Shown: positions 63,151 to 64,000 of the stretch, piece by piece
How the letters are laid out: the number at the start of each line of letters is the position of its first letter
Numbering within the stretch: position 1 is the first letter of the stretch
Assembly: GCF_902806685.2 (NCBI RefSeq)
Contig: NC_048541.1
Coordinates: 13,960,662 to 14,024,661, forward strand
Direction: 5' to 3'
Length of the DNA stretch: 64,000 nucleotides
Source: Maniola hyperantus
Lineage: Eukaryota > Arthropoda > Insecta > Lepidoptera > Nymphalidae
Position numbers and translations under genes: made by a program
Notes under the pieces: model-generated
Databases searched by the model: none
What the model was told of the DNA's origin: nothing
The model's input: only the letters and a program-made list of their open reading frames with translations

Positions 63151-63269
63151 CTACAGTGTATAAAATCATATATGAATAATGAAGCAACGAATGTATAATA
63201 AATGATCAAACGAACTTCCAAGTGAAGTTCGATCATTATTATATGAGTTGCTTCATTAGAATATATGAT
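63151..63269. repeat. DIRS internal complementary region
   Basis: 63151-63199 (ctacagtgtataaaatcatatatgaataatgaagcaacg...) is the reverse complement of the left end 47285-47332. 63197-63269 (ataaatgatcaaacgaacttcc...ttgcttcattagaatatatgat) is the reverse complement of the right end 63471-63543. The two halves overlap by about 2 nt. In the DIRS replication model this region templates completion of the ends and cDNA circularisation. Confidence 0.9.
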
Positions 63270-63345
63270 CTCCCTCCCTCCCCGATGCATGGCTTATCCC
63301 AAATAATAGAAAGTTTTGTACAAGTTACACTACATACTCTAAAAT

Positions 63346-63543
63346 AATGAGCTAAAGCCGAGGCGTCGTAGTGGGGGCGAGTACGCCGGAAATACGTTTT
63401 GAATTGTTTTAAAATAAATCTTTAAAATTGTGCGAGGTTACCAAGTAAATAGGGAAACTACAGTGTATAAAATCATATATTCTAATGAAGCAACTCATAT
63501 AATAATGATCGAACTTCACTTGGAAGTTCGTTTGATCATTTAT
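63346..63543 (+). repeat. DIRS right inverted terminal repeat with extension
   Basis: 63346-63506 is the reverse complement of the left repeat. 63507-63543 is a right-only extension with a hairpin (cgaacttc-acttg-gaagttcg). Confidence 0.9.
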
Positions 63544-63619
63544 AATCAGTCAAAAAAAGATGCGTGGTGTGTGGTACCAAAATGGACTCCACTCAGCATT
63601 TACTGCGCCTGCAATAAGA

Positions 63620-63768
63620 TGGTAGTAGTACATCACAGAGGCCTATATTGCCTGGCCAGCAGAGCCACTGGATTTAGGCGGCGCAAGACCGTGGCGTGTG
63701 GAAGTCCCTACAAGAGACCTATGTCCAGCAGTGGACGTCTGTTGGTTGATGATGATGATATTGCCTTA
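63620..63768 (+). mobile_element. LINE 3' end (RTE-like), sense orientation
   Basis: agagccactggatttaggcggcgcaagaccgtggcgtgtgg, aagtccctacaagagacctatgtccagcagtggacg, then ttgatgatgatgat. It is the reverse complement of 13160-13270. The ORF over it (63430-63879) is a chance frame that starts in the DIRS end. Confidence 0.75.
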
Positions 63769-64000
63769 GTCACCTTGTACGACACTCGCGGGAAGAGAAA
63801 GGGTGGTGCCAACTGTATTCTGATCTGCATCACCACACGACACGTTCATATAGATAGGTATAATGAAAACAAGCTTTAATTCTGTAGAGTTAATTTTCAT
63901 ACAGTTCAGAACAATGGATTAACTTAGTTAACTCGGTCCGTTAGATAACTCGCAGGTGAAGCTACTCCGGGCTGGATCCCGAGATGTTGCAGTTAACAGT
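63769..64000. other. No feature recognised
   Basis: Window end. Nothing identified. Confidence 0.4.

Larger units (their letters stand above)
47285..63543 (+). mobile_element. DIRS-like (tyrosine recombinase) retrotransposon, decayed, split by a gypsy element
   Basis: The outer ends are inverted repeats (47285-47414 plus 58716-58746, against 63346-63543). An internal complementary region at 63151-63269 is complementary to the left and right outer ends joined together, the hallmark of DIRS elements. Between them, in order on the plus strand, are a gag start (58791), gag core (59423), RT (about 60190-60890), RNase H (about 61250-61720) and a tyrosine recombinase (about 61980-62933). All are interrupted by stops and frameshifts. 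Without the 11.3 kb insert it is about 4.96 kb, a normal DIRS size. No target duplication is evident, as expected for this group. It cannot move on its own. Confidence 0.9.

Noticed and set aside
63430..63879. 149-codon ORF at the right end
   Set aside because: It begins in the DIRS terminal repeat and runs through a LINE 3' UTR. No protein similarity recognised.

Overview
The window looks like nuclear DNA of a moth or butterfly (Lepidoptera). I infer this from the repeats: tRNA-derived SINEs, short non-autonomous Helitron-like elements ending in CTAG after a CGCGGACGAAGTCGCG-type hairpin, and 3' ends of RTE-like and Jockey-like LINEs, all of types I know from lepidopteran genomes. The DNA is AT-rich and carries almost no host coding sequence. 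Most short ORFs in it are chance ORFs or pieces of repeats.

Left part (1-20.9 kb): a mosaic of Helitron-like pieces, SINEs, LINE 3' ends, palindromic MITEs and small tandem duplications. At 20919-20951 on the minus strand there is a plausible first coding exon of a host gene, with a consensus GTGAGT donor, a 5' leader with two overlapping uORFs and a TATA/Inr-like pair. If it is real, the DNA to its left is probably intron 1 and the DNA to its right is upstream sequence.

Middle (21-47 kb): a 1.5 kb non-autonomous hAT element with a perfect 8-bp target duplication (22118-23631), a long near-perfect inverted repeat (26639-26962), nested LINE/Helitron/MITE stacks, a 59-bp retroposon with a 12-bp target duplication, a (GACT)n array, a 1 kb element with TTA target duplication (35336-36340), a 3'-terminal RTE-like LINE fragment (37975-38560) and a 119-bp minisatellite (39360-40150).

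Right part (47.3-63.5 kb): the main object. A decayed DIRS-like tyrosine-recombinase retrotransposon (plus strand, about 4.96 kb without its insert) has inverted terminal repeats, an internal complementary region, and gag, RT/RNase H and YR remnants. Its left terminal repeat was split by a recently inserted, apparently intact Ty3/gypsy element (minus strand, 11.3 kb). The two 2.9 kb LTRs of that element differ by one base in a homopolymer as far as I can read, and it is flanked by a 4-bp TCGC duplication. Gag and Pol are in different frames. A canonical A AAA AAC slippery heptamer directly before the gag stop suggests -1 frameshifting. Pol carries a G-patch-like segment, protease, RT, RNase H and integrase with the key residues present. 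No envelope gene is seen.

Boundaries of diverged repeats are approximate, and family names given without a search are inference.
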